From Hyalangium gracile (GTDB lineage Bacteria; Myxococcota; Myxococcia; Myxococcales; Myxococcaceae), in contig NZ_JAHXBG010000019.1 in NCBI RefSeq assembly GCF_020103725.1, positions 1 through 64,000 on the forward strand: a stretch of DNA of 64,000 bases, given 5' to 3'. A program made the translations under genes and the position numbers. The notes beneath the pieces are model-generated. The model had not been told where the DNA came from. It was given only the letters and a program-made list of their open reading frames with translations, and searched no databases. Shown piece by piece: positions 37,301 through 45,151 of this stretch. The stretch's first letter is position 1. The number at the start of each line of letters is the position of its first letter.

Positions 37301-40300
37301 GGCGGGCAGCTTCATCACGGCCACGTGCAACCGGGGTGGCCGCTCGGCCAGCTCGCTGTGCGGGCCTGGCCAGCTCACCCTGGACACCACCGTGTCCACC
37401 CTGCGGCTGTACGTGGCCGACAGCGACAACAACCGCGTCCTCGAGTACGACGCGCCCCGCTCCTCGGACGCCGTCGCGGACCTCGTGCTGGGCCAGTCGT
37501 CGATGAGCGCCTTCACGTGCGCCGCGGGGCAGACGGGCCTGTGCGGCCCCCAGAGCATCGCGGTGGACGAGACGGGCAACGTCTATGTCGCCGACCGGGA
37601 ATCGGACCGCATCGTCCAGTACACCACGCCGCGGACCACCGACACGAGCGCGGACCGCCTCTTCGGCCAGGCCTCGCCCACCGGGAACTCGTGCAACGCG
37701 GGTGGCCTGGGCCCCACCTCCCTGTGCACCCTGCGCGGCGTGGCGCTGGACGCGGTGGGCAACCTCTACGCGGCGGACACCACCAACAACCGCATCGTCG
37801 TCTACCTCGCGAACAACCGCCCCACCGCCACGCCGCTCACGCTGACGCCGTCGTCGCCGACCACGACGGACACCCTCGTCGGCACGTACACCTACCAGGA
37901 CGCGGACGGAGACGCGCAGAGCGGCACCGAGGTGCGCTGGTACAAGAACGGCACGGAGCAGCCGGCCTTCTTCGGGACGCTGACGGTGCCTCCCTCGGCG
38001 ACGACGCGGGAGGAGCAGTGGTACTTCACCGTCCGCGCTCGCGACGGACTGGAGCCCGGACGGCTGGAGACGTCGAACCCGGTGACCATCCGCAACACGG
38101 CGCCGGTGGCGGCCACCCCCACCATCTCGCCTGCTCCGCCCCGGACGAACGACACCCTGTCGGCCAGCTACGGCTACTCGGACGTGGACAGCGACACCGA
38201 GAGCGGCAGCGAGATCCGCTGGTTCCTGAACAACGTGGAGCAGGCCGCGCTGCTCAACCAGCTCACCGTGCCCGCCTCGGCCACGACGAAGGGCCAGGTC
38301 TGGTACTTCACCGTGCGCCCGGGCGACGGCACGAGCCTGGGTACCAGCGTCACGTCCCCGGTGGTGACGATCGCCAACACCGCGCCCTCGGCGAGCAGCG
38401 TGCAGATAACGCCCGCCTCGCCGAGCTCCAGCTCCAGCCTGAGCGTCTCGTACACCTACGCGGACCCGGACGGCGACACGGAGCTGGGCTCGGAGATCCG
38501 GTGGTACCGCAACGGCGCGCTCCAGGCGTCCCTGAATGACCTGCGCACGGTGCCCGGGCCGCTCACGCTCAATGATCAGTGGTACTACACGCTGCGGCCC
38601 AAGGACGGCGCGGACCTGGGGACGGTGGTGACGTCCACCACGGTGGTGGTGGGCAGCTCCGCCCCCACGGTGACCAACGTCCGGGTGACGCCGGGCCCGC
38701 CGCGCACCGCGGACGACCTGGTGGCGAGCTACACGTACTCGGACCCGGACAACCAGCCAGAGACCGGCAGCCAGATCCGCTGGTTCAAGAACAGCATGGA
38801 GCAGACGGCCTATGCCAACCTCAAGACGGTGCCGGCCAGCGCCACCACCAAGGGCGACGTCTGGTACTTCACCGTCCGGCCCTGCGACAACACGCCCGTG
38901 TGCGGCGTGCTCCAGACCGCGCCCACGGTGACGGTGGCCAACACCGCCCCGTCCGTGGCTTCGCCCACCATCACCCCCGCCTCGCCCAAAGTCACCGACG
39001 CCCTCAGCGTCAGCTACACCTACTCCGACGCGGACAACGACGCGGAGAACGGCAGCGAGATCCGCTGGTTCAAGAACGGCGTGGAGCAGACGGCGCTGGC
39101 GGGCATGCGCACATTGACGGCGGGCACCGCGGCCAAGGGGCAGAACTGGTCCTATAGCGTCCGTCCGAGGGACGGCGCGGACTTCGGCACCCTGGTCAGC
39201 TCCACCACGGTGACGATCGGCAACAGCGCGCCTGGAGCCAGCCAGGCCGTCGTCGGCCCGGCCAATGCGCGCGTCACGGACACGCTGACCTCCACGTACC
39301 GGTACACGGATCCGGATGGGGATCCACAGTCCGGCTCCGTCCTGAGGTGGCTCAAGAACAACGTGGAGGACAGCTCGCTGCGCAACTCGCCCACGGTGCC
39401 GCCCTCCAAGCTGGCCAAGGGGCAGAGCTGGCGGTTCAGCGTCACGCCCTCGGATGGCACGGCGAGCGGCAGCACGGTCAACTCCAACTCGCTGGTCATC
39501 CAGAACTCGCCGCCCGTGGTGACCAACCTGACCATCAGCCCCGCCACGCCCAACGCGGGCGACGCGCTGACGGCCTCGTATGTCTACGCGGACGCGGACA
39601 CGGACGCGCAGGCCGGCAGCGAGCTGCGCTGGTTCAAGAACGGCGTGGAGCAGACGGCGCTCTTCGGAGCCAGCTCGGTGCCCGCGGGCGTCACCGCCAA
39701 GGGCGAGCGCTGGTACTTCACCGTCACTCCCCGGGACGGCTCGGTCTTCGGCACGCCGCAGTCCTCGGCCGAGGTCTCCATCGCCAACAGCGCGCCGCTG
39801 GCGAGCAGCCTCTCCATCCAGCCGGCCCAGCCGGGGACGGAGGACAACCTGGTGGCCACGTACACGTACCTCGACGCCGACGGAGACGTCGAGTCCGGCA
39901 CCGAGGTCCGCTGGTTCCGCAACGGCGTGGAGGTGCCCGGGCACTTCGGGCTGAAGACCCTGCCGGCCAGCGCCACCACCAAGGGGGAGAGCTGGTACGT
40001 CACGGTGAAGGCGAAGGACGGCACGGACTTCGGCCAGCTGGCCACCAGCGCGCCCGTGCTCATCCTCAACACGCCGCCCCGAGCGACCAACGTGAACCTC
40101 TCGCCGCTGTCTCCCAAGGCGACGGATCCGCTGGTGGCCAGCTACACGTACTCGGACGCGGACGATGACGCCCAGCAGGGCACCGAGCTGCGCTGGTACC
40201 GCAACGACACGGAGGTGGCCTCCCTCTTCAACCAGCCCACCGTCCCGGCTGGCACCGCCAAGGCCGGAGAGACGTGGTACTTCACGGTGAAGCCCAAGGA

Positions 40301-43300
40301 CGGAGTGGCCTTCGGCACGCTGGTGACCTCCACCTCGGTCATCGTGGGCAGCTCCGCGCCGGTGGCCACCGCCCTGCAGATCACCCCGTTCGCGCCCACC
40401 ACGCAGGACGTGCTGCGCGCCAACTACCTCTATAGCGATCCGGACGGCGAGCCGGAGTCCGGCAGCGAGCTGGAGTGGTCCCGCGATGGGAAGCCCGTGG
40501 CGACCCTGAACGGCAGCCAGACGGTGCCGCCCGGCACAGCGCGCAAGGGAGAGTCCTGGAGCTTCAGCGTGCGCCCCAAGGACGGCGTCTTCTTTGGAGC
40601 GAAGCAGACCTCCTCGCCGGTGGTGATCGGCAACACGCCGCCGTCCGCGGCCAGCGCCACCGTCAGCCCGGCGCAGCCGCGCACGGATGACGCGCTCTCG
40701 GCCAGCTTCACGTATGCGGACGCGGATGGAGACCGGCAGTCCGGCTCGGAGATCCGCTGGTACCGCAATGGCCTCGAGCAGCCCTCGCTGCTGGATCAGC
40801 CCGTGGTTCCGGCCTCGGCCACCCGCAAGCGCGAGGTCTGGTACTACCGCGTGCGCCCCAAGGACGGCACCGACTACGGCACCGCCGAGGTGTCGAGCCC
40901 CGTCTTCATCGAGAACTCTCCACCGGTGGCCAACGCCGGCCCGGACCAGACCATCCCTCCCACGTCCCGCGTGGTGCGGGTGACGCTGGACGGCACGGGC
41001 TCTCAGGACGTGGACGGAGACGTGCTCGACTACACCTGGTCCGAGGGGAACACGGTCCTCAGCCGGGGCGGTCGCGTCACCGTCGACCTGCCCGTCGGCG
41101 CGCACACCCTCACGCTCACCGTGGGCGATGGCGAGGGCTCGTCCACCGACGAGGTGCTCATCGACATCCCGGATCCGAAGCCCACCGCCACGCCGCCCGC
41201 GGACCGCACCCTGCCTCCTGGGCGGGTGTCGCTCGTCGGCACCGCGACGGATCCGCTGGGCCGCACTCCGGGCTTCCAGTGGACCCAGGTGGACGGCCCA
41301 CCGGTGGAGCTGCGTGACGCGGACAAGGCCACGGCCTGGTTCCTGGGCACTCGCGCTGGCGCGTACACCTTCGAGCTCGTCGCCGTCTCCGACAGCACTC
41401 CGAGCGATCCGGTGCGGACCACGGTGACCATTCGCAACCTGCCACCATGGGCCTCGGTGCCGACGCGGCACGTGGTGGAGGCGGGCACGGAGCTGACGCT
41501 GGATGGCTCCGGCAGCGACGATCCGAACGGAGACACGCTCACCTGGCGCTGGACGGTGGAGCTGGGCGAGACCACCTCCACGCTGGCGGACTCGGACCAG
41601 CCGACGGCTCGGCTCACGCCCACGTCCGACGGGCGCTACGGCATCGCCCTGGTGGTCAACGACGGCGAGACGGACAGTATGCCGACCTTCACGGAGGTGA
41701 TCGCCATCAGCCCCGCGGTCACCGCCCACGCGCCCGTCGCCCATGCCGGAGCGGACGGCGTCGGCGAGCTGGGCAAGCCCGTGAGCCTCGAGGGCCGTGG
41801 CAGCTATGACGTGGACGGCGATGCGCTGACGTACACCTGGCGGCGCATCTCGGGGCCCTCGGACGCTCCGGTGCCGGCCAACTCGGCCACGCCGACGTTC
41901 CGGGCCACGGGGGCAGGCACCGTGGTCATGGGCCTGACCGTGAGCGACGGGAAGGTCACCAGCCCCGAGGACACCGTCTCCTTCGAGATCGACGATCCGG
42001 CGGTGAACCGCCGCCCCATCTCCCGAGCCGGCTCGGATCGCTCCGTGGTGGTCGGCACGAACGTCCAGCTCGATGGCACGCGCAGCACGGACCCGGACGG
42101 CGACGTGCTCACGTACGAGTGGGCCCAGCTCTCCGGCCCCCGTGTGGAGCTCGATGACGCGCACGCGTCCCGCCCCACCTTCACGCCGACGCGAACGGGC
42201 TTCGTCCGGTTCGGGCTCATCGTGTCGGACGGCAAGAGCCGCTCCGCGCCCTCCAGCGTGCTCGTGCAGGTGACGAACGAGGGCAACCGTCCGCCGGTGG
42301 CCAGCGCCGGACCGGATCAGCAGGTGACCATCGGAGGAGTGGTGGCGCTGGATGGCTCGGCGTCCTCGGATCCGGACGGGAACACGCTGCGGTACGTCTG
42401 GGAGCAGGTCTGGGGCAGCCCGGTGGTGCTGGCGAGCCCCGGCGAGCACCCGACGTTCAAGCCGCCCGGGCAGGGCCGCTACCGCTTCCGCCTCACCGTC
42501 TGGGATGGAGAGACGCCCAGCGCGAGCGACGAGGTGGACGTGGTCGTGAGCACCCACGGCGCGGACAACAAGGCTCCGGTGGCCGTCACGGAGAACTATC
42601 TGGAGGTCGCGTTGGGAGAGAAGGTGCAGCTGAACGGGGCCGCGAGCCACGATCTGGATCCGCTCGACAGGCTCACGTACGAGTGGACGGTGTCGGGCTT
42701 CCCCACCGGCAGCGAGCCCGCGCTGGAGAACGCGGCCACCGCGACGCCGTCCTTCACGCCCACGGTGGCGGGCGCATACACGGCGCGGCTGCGCGTCTCG
42801 GATGGAGACCTGACCAGCGCGCCGTCCTACGTGACGGTGCTGGTCCGCTCTGACTCCAAGGGAGGCCTGGGCTGTGGAGCCGGCGGTGGTGCTCCCCTGC
42901 CGCTGGCGGCGCTGCTGCTCCTGCTCGTCCGAGGAGCGCGGCGCGGAGCCGTGCTCACCCGAGGCGCACGCATGTTTGCCGCGCGAGGCCTGGCGGTGCT
43001 TCTCGCGCTGGGCGTGGCCTGGGCTCCCATGCGAGCAGGAGCCGAGGTCGCGACGACGGCAACCAAGCCTCGGAAGAAGAAGGTCCCCACCGCTAAGTCG
43101 ACCACTGGGAAGTCACCCACCGGCAAGCCAGCATCAGGCAAGCTCGTCCCGGGCAAATCCGCCGCTGGCAAGAAGGGAAAGAAGAAGAAGCCCGCGCTGG
43201 ATGCTCCCGTCGAAGTGCCAGTGCCCCCTGTCGAGGAAGTGGGCCCCGAGCCCTCGCAACCGATGGAGGAGCCTCCCACGGTGACGCCGGAGGCCGCGGT

Positions 43301-44129
43301 GACGCCCGAGGCCGCCGCCGCGCCTCCCGCCCAGGAGACGACGACGCCCCCGACCGAGGGGCCGCCCAACCCGTACCTGGAGGAGGCGCGCCAGCTCTAC
43401 CTGGGCTTCCAGTTCGAGGGCATCATCCCCAAGCTGGAGTTCGCGCTCGCGGTGAAGGGAGTGACGGAGGCCCAGCGGATCGAGATCTACCAGCTGATGG
43501 CGCTGACCCACTCCGCCTTCGACGACGCGGTCAAGGCGGAGGAGGCCTTCCTGCACATCCTGGAGCTGAAGCCGGACTACGCGCTGACGGGTGGAGCCTC
43601 GCCGAAGATCCGCTCGTACTTCGCGAACGCGCAGAAGACGTACCGCGCGCGCCTGGCGGTGAAGCTCCAGCACGCCCCGCCCAAGCCCAGCATGCTGGGC
43701 GAGACGACGACGGTGGACGTGGCGGTGGTGGTGGGCGAGGACCGCGTCACGGCGATGACGCTGCACTACCGGCCTCGGGGAAAGAGCGGCTACTCGCAAT
43801 TGTCGATGGCGCGGGGCGAGCATGGCGCCTTCTCCGGCAACGTGCCCAACGCCTTCCCGGGCCCGGCGGGCAAGCGGACCATCGAGTACTTCGTCCGGGC
43901 GCGTGACGCGAGTGGCGCTCTGCTGGCCTCGGTGGGCTCGGAGGAGACGCCGCTGGAGCTGACGATGGAGACGGTGGAGGTGGCGACCTCTCAGCCGCTG
44001 TACAAGAACTGGGTGTTCTGGACGGCCGTGGGAGTGGGAGCCGCCGCGGCGGCCGTGGCCACGCCGGTGCTGCTCAACCGGAGCGCCGAGGTACGGCCCG
44101 GGACGCTCGGAATGGAGCCACTCAAGTGA
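34317..44129 (+). CDS. Giant surface lipoprotein: NHL, Ig-like and PKD-like repeats, fused in frame to a second exported protein
   Basis: A 3270-residue open frame. The signal peptide ends in LLVAAAC, with Cys26 lipidated. Then come 18 NHL-type beta-propeller repeats, 11 Ig-like repeats, about 7 PKD-like repeats, and a glycine-cysteine MYXO-CTERM-like anchor (GLGCGAGGG, Cys2853) followed by a Leu-rich helix and Arg cluster. Normally such a protein would stop here. Instead the frame continues without a stop into a second signal-like helix at Met2886 and a further 385-residue protein. Either this is a true fusion, or a stop was lost: CGA at 42960-42962 would be TGA with one C-to-T change. Its role is probably adhesion or cell-surface binding. 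Confidence 0.85.
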   Translation: MAPLPRAIAPRVRLLLPALLLVAAACQQSESTQTAPSLPALTSARQGLLRVPIDNAGDIFLGQTTPTFNAINLLDGRGLNAPDGIALDTSVSPPRVYVADTANSRVLAWADANAFANGDPADKVIGQIDPYRGACGATGVNATSLCTPRAVEVDPSGNLYVADTGHNRLLFFTAPFTTDLVADRVYGQSGNFLTGSCNQGSTPSATTLCTPAGLSLDGAGNLYVSDQGNHRVLRFDAPLTDVAADAVLGQTGMAGNLPNIVDARGLSNPSRLAIDRSVTPNRIYVADTDNHRVLGWSSATAFTNGAPADRILGQPDAASSGCNTGGIGPGTLCFPRGLTVDGAGNLFVADTNNNRVLVFDAPFASDKLADKVWGQPSFTGSTCNNGGVEAHTLCSPWGVALDSTGGLLVADTNNSRVLYFEGGRSGDTIADDGFGQGNPTDTTCNTGGISAWTLCSPRGVTVDAAGNVFVADTGNSRVLAYTTATGDTMADVVFGQANMTVATCNATGLNSSSLCNPGSVAVDGAGNVWVGDEGNSRVLGYQTPLTTNTVADKLVGKSSFTSSTSACSAASASCLVTSAPSVAVDVANNLYVADTSGNRVLGFNAPFATGNDSTADRVLGQTDFANTARNSIDTQGLNGPAGLHVDRSSSPNRLYVADTANSRVLVWSSVAFTNGQAAARVFGQTDFARGVCNGAGLGASSLCTPADVTTDAAGNLYVSDTNARVLEYDAPFATGGDTVADRVFGQTAFTGNTCNSGGASALTLCGPRGLTVNSTGNVYVVDGGNHRLLRYTTPLSTDLVADAVLGQIGFRYTGANLVDGTGLYNPYAVAIDVSVTPNRLYVADYSNSRVLAWADVTAFQTGSPADLVLGQPDLLTSGCNSQGISASSLCLPTAVSVDAQGRVYVADTSNNRLLLYNPPFTTDTVADKVLGQADFTPRTCNRGLSAPSAATLCAPYGAVMSPAQELFVSDHDNNRVLVYVDPWTTDATADAVFGQAGSFITATCNRGGRSASSLCGPGQLTLDTTVSTLRLYVADSDNNRVLEYDAPRSSDAVADLVLGQSSMSAFTCAAGQTGLCGPQSIAVDETGNVYVADRESDRIVQYTTPRTTDTSADRLFGQASPTGNSCNAGGLGPTSLCTLRGVALDAVGNLYAADTTNNRIVVYLANNRPTATPLTLTPSSPTTTDTLVGTYTYQDADGDAQSGTEVRWYKNGTEQPAFFGTLTVPPSATTREEQWYFTVRARDGLEPGRLETSNPVTIRNTAPVAATPTISPAPPRTNDTLSASYGYSDVDSDTESGSEIRWFLNNVEQAALLNQLTVPASATTKGQVWYFTVRPGDGTSLGTSVTSPVVTIANTAPSASSVQITPASPSSSSSLSVSYTYADPDGDTELGSEIRWYRNGALQASLNDLRTVPGPLTLNDQWYYTLRPKDGADLGTVVTSTTVVVGSSAPTVTNVRVTPGPPRTADDLVASYTYSDPDNQPETGSQIRWFKNSMEQTAYANLKTVPASATTKGDVWYFTVRPCDNTPVCGVLQTAPTVTVANTAPSVASPTITPASPKVTDALSVSYTYSDADNDAENGSEIRWFKNGVEQTALAGMRTLTAGTAAKGQNWSYSVRPRDGADFGTLVSSTTVTIGNSAPGASQAVVGPANARVTDTLTSTYRYTDPDGDPQSGSVLRWLKNNVEDSSLRNSPTVPPSKLAKGQSWRFSVTPSDGTASGSTVNSNSLVIQNSPPVVTNLTISPATPNAGDALTASYVYADADTDAQAGSELRWFKNGVEQTALFGASSVPAGVTAKGERWYFTVTPRDGSVFGTPQSSAEVSIANSAPLASSLSIQPAQPGTEDNLVATYTYLDADGDVESGTEVRWFRNGVEVPGHFGLKTLPASATTKGESWYVTVKAKDGTDFGQLATSAPVLILNTPPRATNVNLSPLSPKATDPLVASYTYSDADDDAQQGTELRWYRNDTEVASLFNQPTVPAGTAKAGETWYFTVKPKDGVAFGTLVTSTSVIVGSSAPVATALQITPFAPTTQDVLRANYLYSDPDGEPESGSELEWSRDGKPVATLNGSQTVPPGTARKGESWSFSVRPKDGVFFGAKQTSSPVVIGNTPPSAASATVSPAQPRTDDALSASFTYADADGDRQSGSEIRWYRNGLEQPSLLDQPVVPASATRKREVWYYRVRPKDGTDYGTAEVSSPVFIENSPPVANAGPDQTIPPTSRVVRVTLDGTGSQDVDGDVLDYTWSEGNTVLSRGGRVTVDLPVGAHTLTLTVGDGEGSSTDEVLIDIPDPKPTATPPADRTLPPGRVSLVGTATDPLGRTPGFQWTQVDGPPVELRDADKATAWFLGTRAGAYTFELVAVSDSTPSDPVRTTVTIRNLPPWASVPTRHVVEAGTELTLDGSGSDDPNGDTLTWRWTVELGETTSTLADSDQPTARLTPTSDGRYGIALVVNDGETDSMPTFTEVIAISPAVTAHAPVAHAGADGVGELGKPVSLEGRGSYDVDGDALTYTWRRISGPSDAPVPANSATPTFRATGAGTVVMGLTVSDGKVTSPEDTVSFEIDDPAVNRRPISRAGSDRSVVVGTNVQLDGTRSTDPDGDVLTYEWAQLSGPRVELDDAHASRPTFTPTRTGFVRFGLIVSDGKSRSAPSSVLVQVTNEGNRPPVASAGPDQQVTIGGVVALDGSASSDPDGNTLRYVWEQVWGSPVVLASPGEHPTFKPPGQGRYRFRLTVWDGETPSASDEVDVVVSTHGADNKAPVAVTENYLEVALGEKVQLNGAASHDLDPLDRLTYEWTVSGFPTGSEPALENAATATPSFTPTVAGAYTARLRVSDGDLTSAPSYVTVLVRSDSKGGLGCGAGGGAPLPLAALLLLLVRGARRGAVLTRGARMFAARGLAVLLALGVAWAPMRAGAEVATTATKPRKKKVPTAKSTTGKSPTGKPASGKLVPGKSAAGKKGKKKKPALDAPVEVPVPPVEEVGPEPSQPMEEPPTVTPEAAVTPEAAAAPPAQETTTPPTEGPPNPYLEEARQLYLGFQFEGIIPKLEFALAVKGVTEAQRIEIYQLMALTHSAFDDAVKAEEAFLHILELKPDYALTGGASPKIRSYFANAQKTYRARLAVKLQHAPPKPSMLGETTTVDVAVVVGEDRVTAMTLHYRPRGKSGYSQLSMARGEHGAFSGNVPNAFPGPAGKRTIEYFVRARDASGALLASVGSEETPLELTMETVEVATSQPLYKNWVFWTAVGVGAAAAAVATPVLLNRSAEVRPGTLGMEPLK
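34545..37815 (+). repeat. Eighteen NHL-type repeats within the giant protein
   Basis: Each unit contains a variant of YVADTxNxRVL followed by an aromatic residue, about 60 residues apart, usually with a CNxGG...LC pair before it. NHL repeats build beta-propellers, so this would be several propellers in a row, likely stabilised by disulfides. Confidence 0.88.
37818..40920 (+). repeat. Eleven Ig-like repeats of about 95 residues
   Basis: Each unit has a pattern such as TNDTLSASYGYSDVD, then GSEIRWFxN, VPASATTKG, WYFTVRP and a closing VxIxNxAP linker. Neighbouring units are highly similar, which suggests recent expansion by unequal recombination. Confidence 0.85.
40921..42850 (+). repeat. About seven PKD-like repeats
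   Basis: Units begin PPVANAGPDQ or similar and contain VxLDGxGSxDxDGDxLxYxW, the PKD/REJ-like signature, about 85-100 residues each. They form a stalk before the C-terminal anchor. Confidence 0.82.
42858..42950 (+). other. MYXO-CTERM-like sorting signal inside the giant frame
   Basis: A glycine-rich motif with one cysteine (GGLGCGAGGGAP), then a Leu/Ala membrane helix (LPLAALLLLLV) and Arg-rich tail (RGARRGA). This is the tripartite layout recognised by myxobacterial sorting systems. Here it is internal, not terminal. Confidence 0.7.
42972..44129 (+). other. Downstream exported protein, same frame as the giant lipoprotein
   Basis: From ATG 42972 (Met2886 of the long frame) the sequence reads as a self-contained 385-residue exported protein: a signal-like helix MFAARGLAVLLALGVAWAP, a Lys/Gly/Ser/Thr/Pro-rich disordered region, an Ala/Pro/Glu linker, a TPR-like helical part (YLEEARQLYLGFQFEG), a beta-rich domain and a C-terminal membrane helix (WVFWTAVGVGAAAAAVATPVLL). 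GAGG at 42961-42964 gives a ribosome-binding site seven bases before the ATG. So it may be translated alone, as part of the fusion, or both. The next gene overlaps its stop by 4 bp. Confidence 0.55.
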
Positions 44130-44515
44130 GACGCGCCGCGCGGAGGAGCCAGATAGGACTGGCCTTGGGACTGCTGCTGCTGCTGGGAGCGTGCGGCAAA
44201 GGCGCGGTGTTCCTCACCATCGAGGCCGAGGGCCCCGAAGGGACACTGCGCATCCCGGACGATGTGGACCGGGTGGCGGTGCGGGTGACGAACGTGGAGG
44301 GCACGGCGGTCCTGCTCGAGAAGGAGTACGCCCTCACCGGAGACAATCGCTTCCCGCTGACGCTGGGGCTGGAGCCCGGCCCCGAGACGGGCGAGCTGAT
44401 CCGCGTGGAGGTGACCGCCTTCAAGGGCGAGGAGACGGTGGGCGATGCCGCGGCGGTGGTGTCCATCACACGGCAGCAGGAGGCCGCCGTGACGCTGCGG
44501 ATCATGAAGACCTGA
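44126..44515 (+). CDS. Small lipoprotein coupled to the giant surface-protein gene
   Basis: A 129-residue exported protein with a lipobox LLLGAC (Cys about 23). The mature part looks like one beta-sandwich domain (FLTIEAEGPEGTLRIPDDVDRVAVRVTN). The start is GTG 44126, which overlaps the stop of the upstream giant frame as GTGA, so the two are translationally coupled. Function unknown; the coupling suggests a partner of the surface protein or of its fused C-terminal part. Confidence 0.82.
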   Translation: MRRAARRSQIGLALGLLLLLGACGKGAVFLTIEAEGPEGTLRIPDDVDRVAVRVTNVEGTAVLLEKEYALTGDNRFPLTLGLEPGPETGELIRVEVTAFKGEETVGDAAAVVSITRQQEAAVTLRIMKT

Positions 44516-44578
44516 GGCGGGCGCTGCCGCTCAGCCCCCAGCTCCAACATATAGGAGGCACCGCCCCTCCGGGCCGGA

Positions 44579-45142
44579 CTAGACCTCCTCGAACCTTGTG
44601 CCTGTGGCTCCCATGCCCTCCAAGGCGTCCTTGATCTCCCCTGAGACGATCAGCGGGCCCGTCCACCCCTCGCATCGGAACACCTGTGCGCTTCCCACCT
44701 TGGCCTTGTCGATGCGCATGTCACGCACGGAGGCATACTGCCCGACCTTGTGAGGCACTCCGTCCTCGTGCGTCCAGAGTTCGATCCGGGACGCCTTCTC
44801 GTCGATACAGCGGATGAGGCGTGTGGCTACGAGGATGAGGTACTGATCCGGTTGGCCCACCACGTCCACGGGGATCAGTTGCACCTCGTCCGGGGCCAAC
44901 TCCGCGAACATGGACGCGACCCGGACATGGACCACCGGGATCATGATTCCCGCCTCTGTGAAGTCCAGCGGCGTGCCCGCGATCTCGACGGAAATTCTCA
45001 AGCGGTCCGTGATGTGGACGGGCGTTCCGAGCCTGAACTGCCCGTCATCCACCTGTCGACCCTGACTGTCTGTCGGCGTGTCGAGGTCCCAACGGTGCAG
45101 GACCTTCAGATCGTCAGCGAGTCTGAAGAAACGCTTGCTCAT
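44579..45142 (-). CDS. Immunity protein, Imm11/DUF1629-like
   Basis: A 187-residue soluble protein, 9 bp downstream of the toxin gene. The overall pattern (short N-terminal strands, central VDVVGQPDQYLILVATRLIRCID, ending in ALEGMGATGTRFEEV) matches the Imm11 (DUF1629) immunity family common in myxobacteria, whose C-terminus typically reads 'ALE..G.TG.RF'. It has no signal peptide, so it would neutralise toxin delivered into the cytoplasm. The identity of the family is by eye; the position next to a toxin supports it. Confidence 0.8.
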   Translation of the reverse strand: MSKRFFRLADDLKVLHRWDLDTPTDSQGRQVDDGQFRLGTPVHITDRLRISVEIAGTPLDFTEAGIMIPVVHVRVASMFAELAPDEVQLIPVDVVGQPDQYLILVATRLIRCIDEKASRIELWTHEDGVPHKVGQYASVRDMRIDKAKVGSAQVFRCEGWTGPLIVSGEIKDALEGMGATGTRFEEV

Positions 45143-45151
45143 GGACTCCGT

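Noticed and set aside
34200-42650. A 2816-codon open frame antisense to the giant surface protein
   Set aside because: It mirrors the repeat pattern of the sense gene and is Arg/Gly/His/Ala-rich without domains; it has no proper start context. Kept as a shadow.
34545-42850. The repeat array as a possible CRISPR-like structure
   Set aside because: The repeats are long protein-coding units in one frame, not short DNA repeats with spacers.
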